From Nonomuraea fuscirosea (GTDB lineage: Bacteria > Actinomycetota > Actinomycetes > Streptosporangiales > Streptosporangiaceae), in contig NZ_PVNG01000001.1 of assembly GCF_003001935.1 (NCBI RefSeq), positions 682,001 through 746,000 of the forward strand: DNA of 64,000 bases, in the 5' to 3' direction. Below are positions 8,071 to 17,200 of the stretch, piece after piece (position 1 is the stretch's first letter; every line of letters begins with the position of its first letter). A program made the position numbers and the translations under genes. The notes under the pieces are model-generated. The model saw only the letters and a list, made by a program, of their open reading frames with translations. It had not been told where the DNA came from and did not search any database.

Positions 8071-9054
8071 ATGGGGGATTCGGGCAGCACGTTCATCCGC
8101 CGCCGGGGGTTCATCGCCTGGGGCCTCGGCCTGGCGGCCTGCGCCGCCGGGTGCGGTGTCGAGCGCGTCGGTGAGCGCCTGGCCGCACCGCGTACCGGAT
8201 TCTCGATCAACTCCGACCGGCGGCGCTGGGCCCGCGTCGGGCAGGCGTTCGCCGGCGCGGCCCGCGCGGCCGGGTTCGAGGCGGGCACCGGCCTGGGCGC
8301 CGGCTCGATGATCACCGTGACCGGCCTGCCCGCGCTCACCGCGGCCGAGCTGAACAACGGCCAGAGCCTGCTCGACACCGGCACCCCGCTGGCCAGGCTC
8401 AGCGGCGAGGCCGAGGTGGTGGTCGTGCCCGACGGCTCGCCGCTGCGCGACTTCGACGACTTCAGCGCCCGGCTGCTGGCCGGCCCCGGACGGACCGTGC
8501 TGACCGGCGGCCCGCAGGGCGAGCCCGACCACCTGCTGTTCGGCCTGATCGCCAAGGCTCTCGGCGCCGACACCAGGAAGGTCGACTACACCGGCTATCC
8601 GAGCAGCGGCGAGGCCGTCGCCGCACTGCTGGCCGGCCGGGCCACCGCCGCTGCCGGCCCCCTGTCCAACTGGCGCACCGGCATCGGCCGCGGCCGGGTC
8701 AGGGCGCTCGCGGTGTCCTCGGCCCGGCGCGTGCCCGACCTCGACGCGCCGACGCTGCTCGAATGCGGCGTACGGGTGGACTTCGCCGACTGGGTGGCCG
8801 CGTTCGGGCCCGACGACATGCCCGCCGAGCGGCGCGAGGCGGCCGTGCGCATGTGCGACGAAGTGCTGGGATCGAGGGCGTGGGAGGCCGCCTGCCGGAC
8901 CGCGGGGTGGCTGGCGATCCCGCTGGCGGGCGACGACTTCGCGCTCTGGCTCGGCACGGAGATCGCCCGCACCCGCGCGACACTACGCGATCTCGGCCTG
9001 ATCGACGCCACCAAAGCCACAACATGCTGGGGTAGTTGCGGGAACGGCCACTAG
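8071..9054 (+). CDS. TctC/BUG-type solute-binding lipoprotein
   Basis: 327 aa. The N-terminus has twin arginines (IRRRGFIAWGLG) followed by a hydrophobic stretch and Cys in ACAAGCG, consistent with a Tat-exported lipoprotein. The remainder matches the tripartite tricarboxylate transporter substrate-binding family in layout: MITVTGLPALTAAELNNG, LARLSGEAEVVVVPDGSPL, YPSSGEAVAALLAGRATAA and a C-terminal helical region. No TctA/TctB membrane partners are adjacent, so it may serve a distant transporter or act as a sensor. The ATG has no clear Shine-Dalgarno sequence; a small inverted repeat GGTTA-A-TAACC lies at 8053-8063. Confidence 0.75.
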   Translation: MGDSGSTFIRRRGFIAWGLGLAACAAGCGVERVGERLAAPRTGFSINSDRRRWARVGQAFAGAARAAGFEAGTGLGAGSMITVTGLPALTAAELNNGQSLLDTGTPLARLSGEAEVVVVPDGSPLRDFDDFSARLLAGPGRTVLTGGPQGEPDHLLFGLIAKALGADTRKVDYTGYPSSGEAVAALLAGRATAAAGPLSNWRTGIGRGRVRALAVSSARRVPDLDAPTLLECGVRVDFADWVAAFGPDDMPAERREAAVRMCDEVLGSRAWEAACRTAGWLAIPLAGDDFALWLGTEIARTRATLRDLGLIDATKATTCWGSCGNGH

Positions 9055-9065
9055 ATGTAGGATCC

Positions 9066-9245
9066 TGGTCGTCGCTGGTTCGCCTCTCCTGAGGCGGAGC
9101 AAAAGGGAACCCGGTGCGATTCCGGGGCTGCCCCGCAGCGGTGAGCGGGAACGACCGCCGTCATACGCACTGGAGAGATCCGGGAAGCGACGGCCAGTAG
9201 GAGCCATCGAGCACGCCCGCGAGCCCGAAGACCTGCCAGCGGTGT
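9066..9245 (+). ncRNA. Cobalamin (adenosylcobalamin) riboswitch
   Basis: The leader of nrdA contains the B12-box core: GGGAACCCGGTGCGATTCC, then GGCTGCCCCGCAGCGGTGAG, the conserved CACTGGAGAGATCCGGGAAG, and the end block GAAGACCTGCCAGC. Ends are approximate. Downstream, CTCGCG (around 9314) can pair with CGCGAG just before the nrdA ribosome-binding site AGGAGAGGG, giving a candidate expression platform. Family knowledge: in actinomycetes B12 represses the class I reductase this way when the B12-dependent class II enzyme can function. Confidence 0.93.
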
Positions 9246-9357
9246 GAAGTGTTCAGGGCCTCGAGGGCGGGCCGGAGCGCGCCGCGGCGGGGGTGACCCC
9301 TGGCCGTCGTGCTCTCGCGTGCCCTCACGGGGATGAGCTCGCGAGGAGAGGGAGCAC

Positions 9358-11529
9358 GTGACTCAGATCGTTGAGGTTGACCGCCGCCTGGCCATCGAGG
9401 AGGCCGCCGCCCGGGTGATCGCCGACCCGGCCAACTCCCGGGTCGCCGCCCGGCTGCTGGCCGAGGAGATCGCCGACGAGGCCGCCGGGCAGGGGGTGCG
9501 GTCGTTCTCCGAGTCGATCGCCGCCACCCACGCGGCCGGGCTCGTCCAGGACGGGCTGGCCGACTTCGTCGCCGCGCACGCCGCCGAGCTGGACGCGCTG
9601 GTGCCGGACGACGCGGACGACCGCTTCGAGTACTTCGGGCTGCGTACGGTCTACGACCGCTACCTGCTGCGCCATCCCGAGAGCCGGGCGGTGCTGGAGC
9701 GACCTCAGCACTTCCTGCTCCGGGTGGCCTGCGGGCTGTCGGAGAGCGTCGCCGAGGCGGCCGAGCTGTACCGGCTGATGTCGACGCTGTCGTACCTGCC
9801 CAGCTCGCCGACTCTGTTCAACTCCGGCGCGCGCCGCCCGCAGCTGTCGTCCTGCTTCCTGCTCGACTCGCCGCGCGACGAGCTCGAAGCCATCTACGAC
9901 AGGTACGGGCAGGTGGCCAGGCTGTCCAAGTACGCGGGCGGCATCGGCGTCTCGTGGACCCGGGTGCGCTCGCGCGGCTCCCTCATCAGGGGTACGAACG
10001 GCCACTCCAACGGCATCGTCCCCTGGCTGCGTACGCTCGACTCCTCCGTGGCGGCGGTCAACCAGGGCGGGCGGCGCAAGGGCGCGGCCTGCGTCTACCT
10101 GGAGACCTGGCACGCCGACATCGAGGAGTTCCTCGAACTGCGCGACAACACCGGCGAGGACGCCCGCCGCACCCACAACCTCAACCTGGCCAACTGGGTG
10201 CCGGACGAGTTCATGCGGCGGGTCGAGGCCGACGAGGTGTGGTCGCTGTTCGACCCGAAGGAGGTGCCCGACCTCACGGACCTGTACGGGGCGGAGTTCG
10301 ACGCGAAATATCGCGCCTATGAGGCCGCCGGGCGATATGTCAGGCAAATACCGGCGCGTACCCTCTACGGCCGGATGATGCGCACCCTCGCCCAGACCGG
10401 CAACGGCTGGATGACCTTCAAGGACGCCGCCAACCGCACCTCCAACCAGACCGCCCGCCCCGGGAACGTCATCCACCTGTCGAACCTGTGCACCGAGATC
10501 CTGGAGGTCACCAGCGACGCGGAGACGGCGGTGTGCAACCTCGGCTCGGTCAACCTGGCGGCGCACCTGACCGGCGGGGACGTGGACTGGGAGCGGCTGC
10601 GCGGCACCGTACGCACGGCCGTGCGCTTCCTCGACCGCACCATCGACCTCGGCTTCTACCCGACGCCCGAGGCCGGAGCGGCCAACCGGCGGTGGCGGCC
10701 GATCGGGCTCGGCGTCATGGGGCTGGCCGACGTGTTCTTCACGCTGCGGCTGCCGTTCGACTCGCCGCGCGCGCTGGAGCTGTCCACCAGGATCGCCGAG
10801 GAGATCGCGCTGGCCGCGTACGACACCTCGGCCGACCTCGCGGCGGAACGCGGCCGGCACCCGTCGTACGCCGACACGCGCGCCGCCGCCGGAGTCCTGC
10901 ACCCCGACCACTACGCGGCGGCCGGCTCGGCGCGCTGGGACGCGTTGCGGGACAAGATCGCGCGTACCGGCCTGCGCAACTCGCTGATGATCGCCATCGC
11001 GCCCACCGCGACCATCGCCTCCATCGCCGGCTGCTACGAGTGCATCGAGCCCCAGGTCTCCAACGTGTTCAAGCGCGAGACCCTGTCGGGCGAGTTCCTC
11101 CAGGTCAACCGGTATCTGGTGGCCGACCTCCAGGCGCGCGGGCTGTGGACGCAGCAACTGCGCGACGACCTCAAGCGGGCCGACGGCTCGGTGCAGACCG
11201 TGCCCGGCATCCCCGAGGACCTCAAGGTGCTCTACCGCACCGCCTGGGAGCTGCCGCAGAAGGCGCTGATCGACCTGGCCGCCGCGCGCCAGCCGTACAT
11301 CGACCAGTCGCAGTCGCTCAACCTGTTCATGGCCAGCCCGACCATCGGCAAGCTCTCCTCGATGTACGCCTACGCCTGGAAGCGCGGCCTGAAGACCACG
11401 TACTACCTGCGTTCCCGCCCCGCGACCCGCATCGCCCAGACCACGGTGACGGCCACCTCGGCCGCTCTGCCGGCCGAGGCGGTCGCGTGCTCGCTGGAGA
11501 ACCCGGAAACCTGCGAAGCCTGCCAGTAA
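9358..11529 (+). CDS. nrdA: Class I ribonucleoside-diphosphate reductase, alpha (large) subunit
   Basis: 723 aa from GTG 9358. Catalytic NLCTEI (Asn376-Cys378-Glu380), the SCFLLDS and NLGSVNL cysteine motifs, and the C-terminal redox pair CEAC (Cys719/Cys722) are present. It reduces NDPs to dNDPs using the radical from NrdB. The N-terminus begins at the helix that normally follows the ATP-cone, and no cone is visible, so overall dATP inhibition through a cone may be missing here. It lies behind a cobalamin riboswitch and 12 bp before nrdB. Confidence 0.95.
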   Translation: MTQIVEVDRRLAIEEAAARVIADPANSRVAARLLAEEIADEAAGQGVRSFSESIAATHAAGLVQDGLADFVAAHAAELDALVPDDADDRFEYFGLRTVYDRYLLRHPESRAVLERPQHFLLRVACGLSESVAEAAELYRLMSTLSYLPSSPTLFNSGARRPQLSSCFLLDSPRDELEAIYDRYGQVARLSKYAGGIGVSWTRVRSRGSLIRGTNGHSNGIVPWLRTLDSSVAAVNQGGRRKGAACVYLETWHADIEEFLELRDNTGEDARRTHNLNLANWVPDEFMRRVEADEVWSLFDPKEVPDLTDLYGAEFDAKYRAYEAAGRYVRQIPARTLYGRMMRTLAQTGNGWMTFKDAANRTSNQTARPGNVIHLSNLCTEILEVTSDAETAVCNLGSVNLAAHLTGGDVDWERLRGTVRTAVRFLDRTIDLGFYPTPEAGAANRRWRPIGLGVMGLADVFFTLRLPFDSPRALELSTRIAEEIALAAYDTSADLAAERGRHPSYADTRAAAGVLHPDHYAAAGSARWDALRDKIARTGLRNSLMIAIAPTATIASIAGCYECIEPQVSNVFKRETLSGEFLQVNRYLVADLQARGLWTQQLRDDLKRADGSVQTVPGIPEDLKVLYRTAWELPQKALIDLAAARQPYIDQSQSLNLFMASPTIGKLSSMYAYAWKRGLKTTYYLRSRPATRIAQTTVTATSAALPAEAVACSLENPETCEACQ

Positions 11530-11541
11530 GGAGCCCCTTTC

Positions 11542-12537
11542 GTGCTGCTCGACCCCGGCATGGACCTCACCCTGCGTCCCATGCGCTACCCCGACTTCTA
11601 CGAGCGCTTCCGCGCGGCCATCCGCAACACCTGGACCGTCGAGGAGGTCGACCTGCACAACGACCTCGCCGACCTGGCCAGGATGACGCCGCAGGAACGC
11701 CACCTGATCAACCGCCTGGTCGCCTTCTTCGCCACCGGCGACTCGATCGTGGCCAACAACCTCGTGCTCAACCTCTACCAGCATGTCAACGCCCCGGAGG
11801 CGCGCCTCTACCTGAGCAGGCAGCTTTATGAGGAGGCGGTGCACGTGCAGTTCTACCTGACCCTCCTCGACACGTACCTGCCCGACCCGGACGAGCGGGT
11901 CAAGGCGTTCGCCGCGATCGAGCACATCCCCTCGATCCGCGACAAGGCCGAGTTCTGCTTCCGGTGGATCGACTCCATCGACGGCCTGCGCCGCCTGGAG
12001 AGCGCCGCGGAACGCCGCCAGTTCCTGCTGAACCTCATCTGCTTCGCCGCCTGCATCGAGGGCCTGTTCTTCTACGGCGCGTTCGCCTACGTCTACTGGT
12101 TCCGCTCCCGCGGCCTGCTCAGCGGCCTGGCCACCGGTACGAACTGGGTCTTCCGCGACGAATCCATGCACATGGAGTTCGCGTTCAGCGTCGTGGACAC
12201 CGTGCGCGCCGAGGAGCCGTCGCTGTTCGACGACGAGCTGGGCAAGCAGGTCACGCTCATGCTGGAGGAGGCGGTCGCCGCCGAACTCGCCTTCGCCGCG
12301 GACCTCTGCGGCGACGGCATGCCCGGCATGGGTGTCGAGCAGATGCGCCAGTACCTCGAATACGTCGCCGACCAGCGGCTGACCCGGCTGGGCCTGCCCC
12401 CGCGCTACGGCTCGGCCAACCCCTTCGCGTTCATGGAGCTGCAGGACGTGCAGGAGCTGGCCAACTTCTTCGAACGGCGTGTCTCTGCTTACCAAGTGGC
12501 GGTTGAGGGCAATGTGAGCTTTGACGAGACGTTCTAA
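11542..12537 (+). CDS. nrdB: Class I ribonucleotide reductase, beta (radical) subunit
   Basis: 331 aa from GTG 11542. Carboxylate/His metal ligands appear in EEAVHVQFY and FRDESMHMEF, and the Tyr ending the first motif corresponds to the radical tyrosine, so a standard tyrosyl-radical type is expected. It partners NrdA in the same operon and is under the same B12 riboswitch. The C-terminal tail (VEGNVSFDETF) is the segment that docks on the alpha subunit. Confidence 0.95.
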   Translation: MLLDPGMDLTLRPMRYPDFYERFRAAIRNTWTVEEVDLHNDLADLARMTPQERHLINRLVAFFATGDSIVANNLVLNLYQHVNAPEARLYLSRQLYEEAVHVQFYLTLLDTYLPDPDERVKAFAAIEHIPSIRDKAEFCFRWIDSIDGLRRLESAAERRQFLLNLICFAACIEGLFFYGAFAYVYWFRSRGLLSGLATGTNWVFRDESMHMEFAFSVVDTVRAEEPSLFDDELGKQVTLMLEEAVAAELAFAADLCGDGMPGMGVEQMRQYLEYVADQRLTRLGLPPRYGSANPFAFMELQDVQELANFFERRVSAYQVAVEGNVSFDETF

Positions 12538-12549
12538 GACATTGGGGGC

Positions 12550-13641
12550 ATGAACGTGCAGTCTCTGGCGGACTGGCCGATCCTGCTCATCGCGGTGATC
12601 GGATCGATCCTCCTGGTGGAAGTGCTCCGGCGGGTGCTGAACCGCGCCGGGCGTAAATGGGCACTCGCCCGCCATCTTGTGGAGCACTGCACGTGGCCGG
12701 CCTTCCTGATGGCCGCCGCGGTGGCCGCCAACGCGGCGTTCGGGCCGGGTATGTTCGGCGACACCCCGGCCGAGCGGGGCCTGGCCGGCACGGTGGAACG
12801 GGTGCTCGGCCTGGTCACGATCGCGGCGGTCACCTGGCTCATCGTGCAGGCCACGTACGCGCTGACGGACGTCGTCCTCGATCGGCTGGTGCTGGTCGAA
12901 GGCGAGCGCAACCGGCGGGCCCGGCGGATCATGACGCAGATCGCGCTGGTCCGCCGGATCGCCGCCGCGGTCATCATCGTGGTCGCGGTCGGCGCGATGC
13001 TCTTCTCCTTCCCGCAGGTCCGCGCGCTCGGCGCCGGCCTGCTCGCCTCCGCCGGCATCGCGGGCGCCGTCGTCGGCATCGCCGCCCAGCCGACCATCGG
13101 CAACGTGCTGGCGGGCCTGCAGCTCGCCTTCAGCGACGCGCTCCGCCTCGACGACGTGGTCGTGGTCGAGAAGGAGTGGGGCCGGATCGAGGAGCTCACC
13201 CTCACGTACGTGGTGCTGCGGCTCTGGGACGAGCGGCGGCTCGTGCTGCCGGTGTCGTACTTCACCCAGAACCCGTTCGAGAACTGGACCCGCCACGGCA
13301 GCCGCGTCCTGGCCGTGGTCTACCTGCGGGTGGACTGGGCCGTCCCCGTCCCGAAACTCCGCGACGCCCTGTACGAGTTCCTCCAGGGAAACCCGCTGTG
13401 GGACCAGAAGGACTGGACGCTCCAGGTCACCGACGTGCTGCCGAACGGGCTCGTGGAGCTGCGGGCCCTGATGAGCGCCGCCGACTCGCCGTCCTCATGG
13501 GACCTCAAATGCGACGTACGCGAATTCCTGGTGAACTTCGTCCGGGAGAATTACCCGGACGCCCTGCCCCGATTCCGCGTCGACTTCCCCGAGACCCAGG
13601 TGAGCGCGGGCTGGCACCGCGAACAGGTCGACGATAAATAA
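12550..13641 (+). CDS. MscS-family mechanosensitive ion channel
   Basis: 363 aa. Three hydrophobic segments (residues ~8-25, ~75-100, ~130-150) precede the Gly/Ala-rich pore helix with ASAGIAGAVVGIAAQPTIGN, then the beta domain (DDVVVVEKEWGRIEELTLTY). It should open on membrane tension and release solutes during hypo-osmotic shock. It starts 12 bp after nrdB; it may be read through from the nrdAB operon, but a functional link is not obvious. Confidence 0.9.
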   Translation: MNVQSLADWPILLIAVIGSILLVEVLRRVLNRAGRKWALARHLVEHCTWPAFLMAAAVAANAAFGPGMFGDTPAERGLAGTVERVLGLVTIAAVTWLIVQATYALTDVVLDRLVLVEGERNRRARRIMTQIALVRRIAAAVIIVVAVGAMLFSFPQVRALGAGLLASAGIAGAVVGIAAQPTIGNVLAGLQLAFSDALRLDDVVVVEKEWGRIEELTLTYVVLRLWDERRLVLPVSYFTQNPFENWTRHGSRVLAVVYLRVDWAVPVPKLRDALYEFLQGNPLWDQKDWTLQVTDVLPNGLVELRALMSAADSPSSWDLKCDVREFLVNFVRENYPDALPRFRVDFPETQVSAGWHREQVDDK

Positions 13642-13711
13642 GTGGCACGCCGCCCGACCGTCCCTTTACCGTGGACAACGTCCGCCGGCGAGAACGAAGG
13701 GAGAGCGAGAA

Positions 13712-13792
13712 GTGACCCACCTGACCGTCCTGACCAGCTACCGGCCGCTCGCGCCCGCCCTGTGCGCGCCGCGGCGGAGGCTTTCCGGATAA
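13712..13792 (+). CDS. Possible 26-aa leader-type peptide
   Basis: A GTG (13712) preceded by GAAGGGAGAGCGAGAA opens a 26-codon frame starting VTHLTVLTSYRPLAP. Its TAA lies inside the first of two overlapping hairpins. The layout resembles a translated leader, but the next gene is a tRNA, and such short frames occur by chance. Treat as tentative. Confidence 0.25.
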   Translation: MTHLTVLTSYRPLAPALCAPRRRLSG

Positions 13793-13853
13793 CCCCCGAC
13801 GGGTTCGCCGGAAAGCCGTCTCGGACGAAAGTCCGGGGCGGCTGATTGTTTTT
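13781..13853 (+). terminator. Overlapping hairpins, the second a Rho-independent terminator
   Basis: First hairpin: CTTTCCGG (13781-13788) with CCGGAAAG (13808-13815), with a nested AACCC/GGGTT. Second: AGCCG...CGGAC-GAAA-GTCCG...CGGCT (13814-13843) followed by GATTGTTTTTC. The second has a GAAA tetraloop and T-run and should stop transcription from mscS. The two share bases 13814-13815, so the full stems are mutually exclusive. Confidence 0.7.
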
Positions 13854-13857
13854 CATT

Positions 13858-13933
13858 CCGAGTGTGGGGCAGTTTGGTCAGCCCGCCTGCCTTGGGAGCA
13901 GGAGAATCGCAGGTTCGAATCCTGCCGCTCGGA
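13858..13933 (+). tRNA. tRNA-Pro (anticodon UGG)
   Basis: Plus-strand cloverleaf: acceptor CCGAGTG/CGCTCGG, anticodon stem CCTGC/GCAGG with loop CTTGGGA (TGG), T-stem GCAGG/CCTGC, discriminator A, and CCA encoded at 13934-13936. A GC hairpin (CGGCCCT with AGGGCCG, 13937-13958) follows at once and may help 3' processing or termination. Confidence 0.93.
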
Positions 13934-13936
13934 CCA

Positions 13937-13958
13937 CGGCCCTGAAAGAAAAGGGCCG
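13937..13958 (+). terminator. GC-rich hairpin after tRNA-Pro
   Basis: CGGCCCT and AGGGCCG flank an A-rich 8-nt loop directly after the encoded CCA. There is no T-run, so it may be a weak terminator or a processing signal. The ~90 bp from here to the next tRNA hold no other feature I can see. Confidence 0.4.
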
Positions 13959-14050
13959 CGGGCCACGGCCTGGCCGATGGGAATGGCGCCCCTCGGCCGG
14001 ACCGGGCCCTCGCCCCGGGCACGGCCCACGCCAGCCAGGCCCGGGGCCCA

Positions 14051-14124
14051 GCCGCTCTGGCCCAACTGGCAGAGGCGCCGTCTTCAGGAGGCGGAGGTTC
14101 AGGGTTCGAATCCCTGGAGCGGCA
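14051..14124 (+). tRNA. tRNA with CAG (Leu) anticodon but class I short variable arm
   Basis: The acceptor stem is a perfect 7 bp (GCCGCTC/GAGCGGC). The T-arm CAGGG-TTCGAAT-CCCTG is perfect, and the anticodon stem CCGTC/GGCGG has one U-G wobble around loop TTCAGGA, giving anticodon CAG (14085-14087). The discriminator is A; CCA is not encoded. The variable region is only 5 nt (AGGTT), whereas normal bacterial tRNA-Leu is class II with a long arm, and the D-stem has only three solid pairs. It may be a real unusual tRNA, a tRNA-like element or a decayed gene. Confidence 0.6.
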
Positions 14125-14140
14125 CCGAGAAGACCCTGAA

Positions 14141-14171
14141 CTTCTGCGTCCCCCTGCGAGGGACCCAGAAG
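14141..14171 (+). terminator. Hairpin after the CAG tRNA
   Basis: CTTCTG-C-GTCCC (14141-14152) pairs with GGGAC-C-CAGAAG (14160-14171) around a 7-nt loop, a stem of about 11 bp. No T-run follows. It sits between the tRNA and the convergent SARP gene, so it is placed as a terminator. Confidence 0.5.
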
Positions 14172-14291
14172 AAGGGGACACATCGGGATGCCCACTGAAC
14201 CAGGCTCGCCTGCCGTTGCAGGGCGCACCCGGAGGCGACAGGCGAAGATCGAGGCCGTGCGGCGACTCAGAGCCGCGCTCTGTACCTTCAT

Positions 14292-17200
14292 TCACCAGGC
14301 TTGTCCCAGCAGTGCCGCGGTTTTCGATTGTTCGGGGGCGCCGATGGCCGTGAACAACGCGTGGGCTTGTTCCCAGTGGCTGCGCGCCTCCTCCTTTGCC
14401 GCGTTTTTCCTGGCATGACCGAGCGTCATGAGGAGGCGTGCGTACTCCAGTCGCTGCCCGGATCGCCGCGTGATCTCCAGCGCGTCCTCGCACACTTGGA
14501 TGCACCGCTCATTGTCGCCCTCCTCCAGGTGGATGGCGGCGAGCAGGCCATGCAAGCGTGGCAGATTCAGCGGATTGACGGTGAACGACGGCTGCAGCAA
14601 TCGGTCTATCGTGACACGCGCGTCTCTGGGCCGGCCTTGGCGGTGGTAGAACTCCGCGCGGTCCATCAGCACCTGATCAAGGTCCGTCCCCGTGTGTTCG
14701 CTGAGTTCCAGCGCGGCGTCAAGGCGCGTGAGCGCGACGTCTGCTCTGCCGAGTTCTGATTCCGCTTCCGCGATGCCGACCAGCGAAGCGATCTGACACC
14801 GTTTGTTCTCGACTTCCTCGGCGATGGCCAAGCCCCGGCCGAAGAAGTCGATCGCCTGCTCGTAACGGCCCATGTCACGATGTGTCCAGCCGAACGTCTC
14901 GTACGTCACCGCCTCGGCGTAGCGCAGACCAACGGCCTGGGCCACGGCCAGCGCCTCGTCAAGAGCCTCCAGCGCCTCGGGGAGGCGGGCCTGATTCCGG
15001 CGTACCAGGGCGAGGTTGACCAGGGCCAGTGTCTGGATGTGCGTGTCACCGGACTCGTCGGTCAGCGGGAGACACGCCTGCAGGCATTCCTCGGCGCGGG
15101 CGAGCTGGGCGAGCATGAGGTGGGCCGAAGCCAGGTTGTTCAGTCCACGTGCTTCACCACTCCTGGATCCCAGCGCGTGATGGATCTCCACGGCCCGCTG
15201 GTACAGGGGAATCGCTTTGTGCGGCTCTCCCAGCTGTTTGAACACCACACCACAGCCCTGCAGCGCCACGGCCTCACCCTGCGGCCATGACGCCTGGCGG
15301 GACAGTTCCAGCGCGCGCTCGAAATAGTCCATGGCGCTCTTGAGATCAGCAATGCGCCATTGGACCAGACCGATCAGGCGGCACATCGCGGCCTGCCCCC
15401 TGGGGTCTTGCTCCCTCTCGGCGGCGATCAGCGCGATCTCCGCGATACGGAGCCAGTCTCCGTGTGCACGCCGGTGCTGCAGGACGTCGTGCATGGCCTC
15501 GATCAGGAGCCATGCGTACGGCCGAGGCCCGTGCGTGGCCGCGCGCGACACGGCCACCACGAGGTTGTCCCACTCGATGTCGAGCCAGTCGAGTGCGTCC
15601 CGCTTGGTAGCGAAGGGTGTGGGGGTCACCTCCGGCCGAGCGTGATCATAGGCGAGATCGGGGACCTCGATACCGGCCGCTTCAATCGCGCCGATGACCG
15701 TACACAGGTAGTAGTCGAGAAGCCGGCGGACAGCGGACTCCCGCTCGACGGCGGGGTCCTCTTCGGTGCATCGTTGCGCGGCGTACTCGAGCACCAGATC
15801 GTGGGCGGCGAAACGCAGTGGGCCGATCTCCTTGATGAGGTGGATCCGCGCCACGGCACCGAGCAGGCCCACCGCCCGCTCGTGGCTCGTTCTCGTCAGA
15901 GCGGCCGCCGCCGCGACGGAGATCTCGCCGCCACCCGCCAGGCTGAGCAGGCGGAACATCCGCTGCGCCGCCGGCATCAGTGCCTTGTACGACAGATCGA
16001 GGGCTGCCTGCACGGCGACTCTTTCGTGGCCCTCCACGCGCAGACGCACCAGCCGTCCCTGTTCAGCAAGCTGGTCGACGTAGTGGGCGATCAACCGGTG
16101 TTCGTGATCGCCGATCCAGGACACGGCGATGGACAGAGCCAACGGCAGCCGGCCACAGAGCGCCATGAGTTCTTCGGCGGCCTCCGGCTCCCGTAGCAGG
16201 CGATCCTCACCGATGCTTCTGGCGAGCAGCCGCTGCGTCTCCTCGCGGTCCAGCACATCCAGCGTGAGGCGCTCGACTCCGTCCAGGGCCGCCAGGCTCG
16301 CCAGCCGGTGACGGCTTGTGATGACGGCATGGCATCCCGGGTCGCCGGGCAACAACGCGCGCATCTGTTCCGGGTCGGCGACGTCGTCAAGGATCACCAG
16401 CACCCGCCGTCCTGCCAGGAGCGAGCGATAAAGTGCGACTTGCGCGTCCAGCTCTAATGGAATGTCCTTCGCCGCCACACCGAGTCCCTGCAACAGCAGT
16501 AGCAGGGACTCGGACAACGACATCGGCTCCCGCTGGTCGAAGCCCCGCATGTTGAGGAACAACTGCCCGTCGGGAAAGCGTCCGCTCGCGGAATGAGCCC
16601 AGTGGATCACCAGCGCGGTCTTGCCCACGCCGGCGGGACCGACCACGAGGTTCACCCGGCCGGCGTCCAAACGCCGCAGCGCCGCCGCGCGGCCGACGAA
16701 GCGGCCGCTCGCGGGTGGCAACTGGCGTGGGACCAGCGCCGGGTTGGCAGTCTTGGCCGGAGGTCTCCCCTCGAGTATCAGCTGCTGAAGCCGCTGCAGC
16801 TCATCGCTCGGATCCACACCGAGATCGCGGACGAGCGCGGTTCGGAGTCCCTGGTACACCGACAGGGCGTCGCTGACACGTCCGTCGCCGAAGAGCGCCT
16901 GCATGAGCAGGGCGTGTGGCCTCTCCCGCAACGGTTGCTCGGCGACGAACTGGGTGAGCGCCGGGATGACCGACCTGCCCTGCCCCATCGCCAGCAGCGC
17001 CGCCGCCCGCCCCTCGACCGCCTCGTACTTGAGCTCCTCGAGCCGGTATCGCTCCGCGTGGGCGGCCGGGGAGCTCAGATCGTCGAAGGGGCTGCCCCGC
17101 CATAACGCGAGAGCCTGGTCGTACAGGTCCGTCGCCTCCGGGTGCAGGCCGTCCTCCATCGCCCGGCGCGCTTCTTCCACCAGAGAGACGAACTGGTCGG

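Noticed and set aside
9325..13296. 1323-codon minus-strand open frame
   Set aside because: It lies fully opposite nrdA, nrdB and mscS. The composition is that of an antisense frame and no motif is recognisable.
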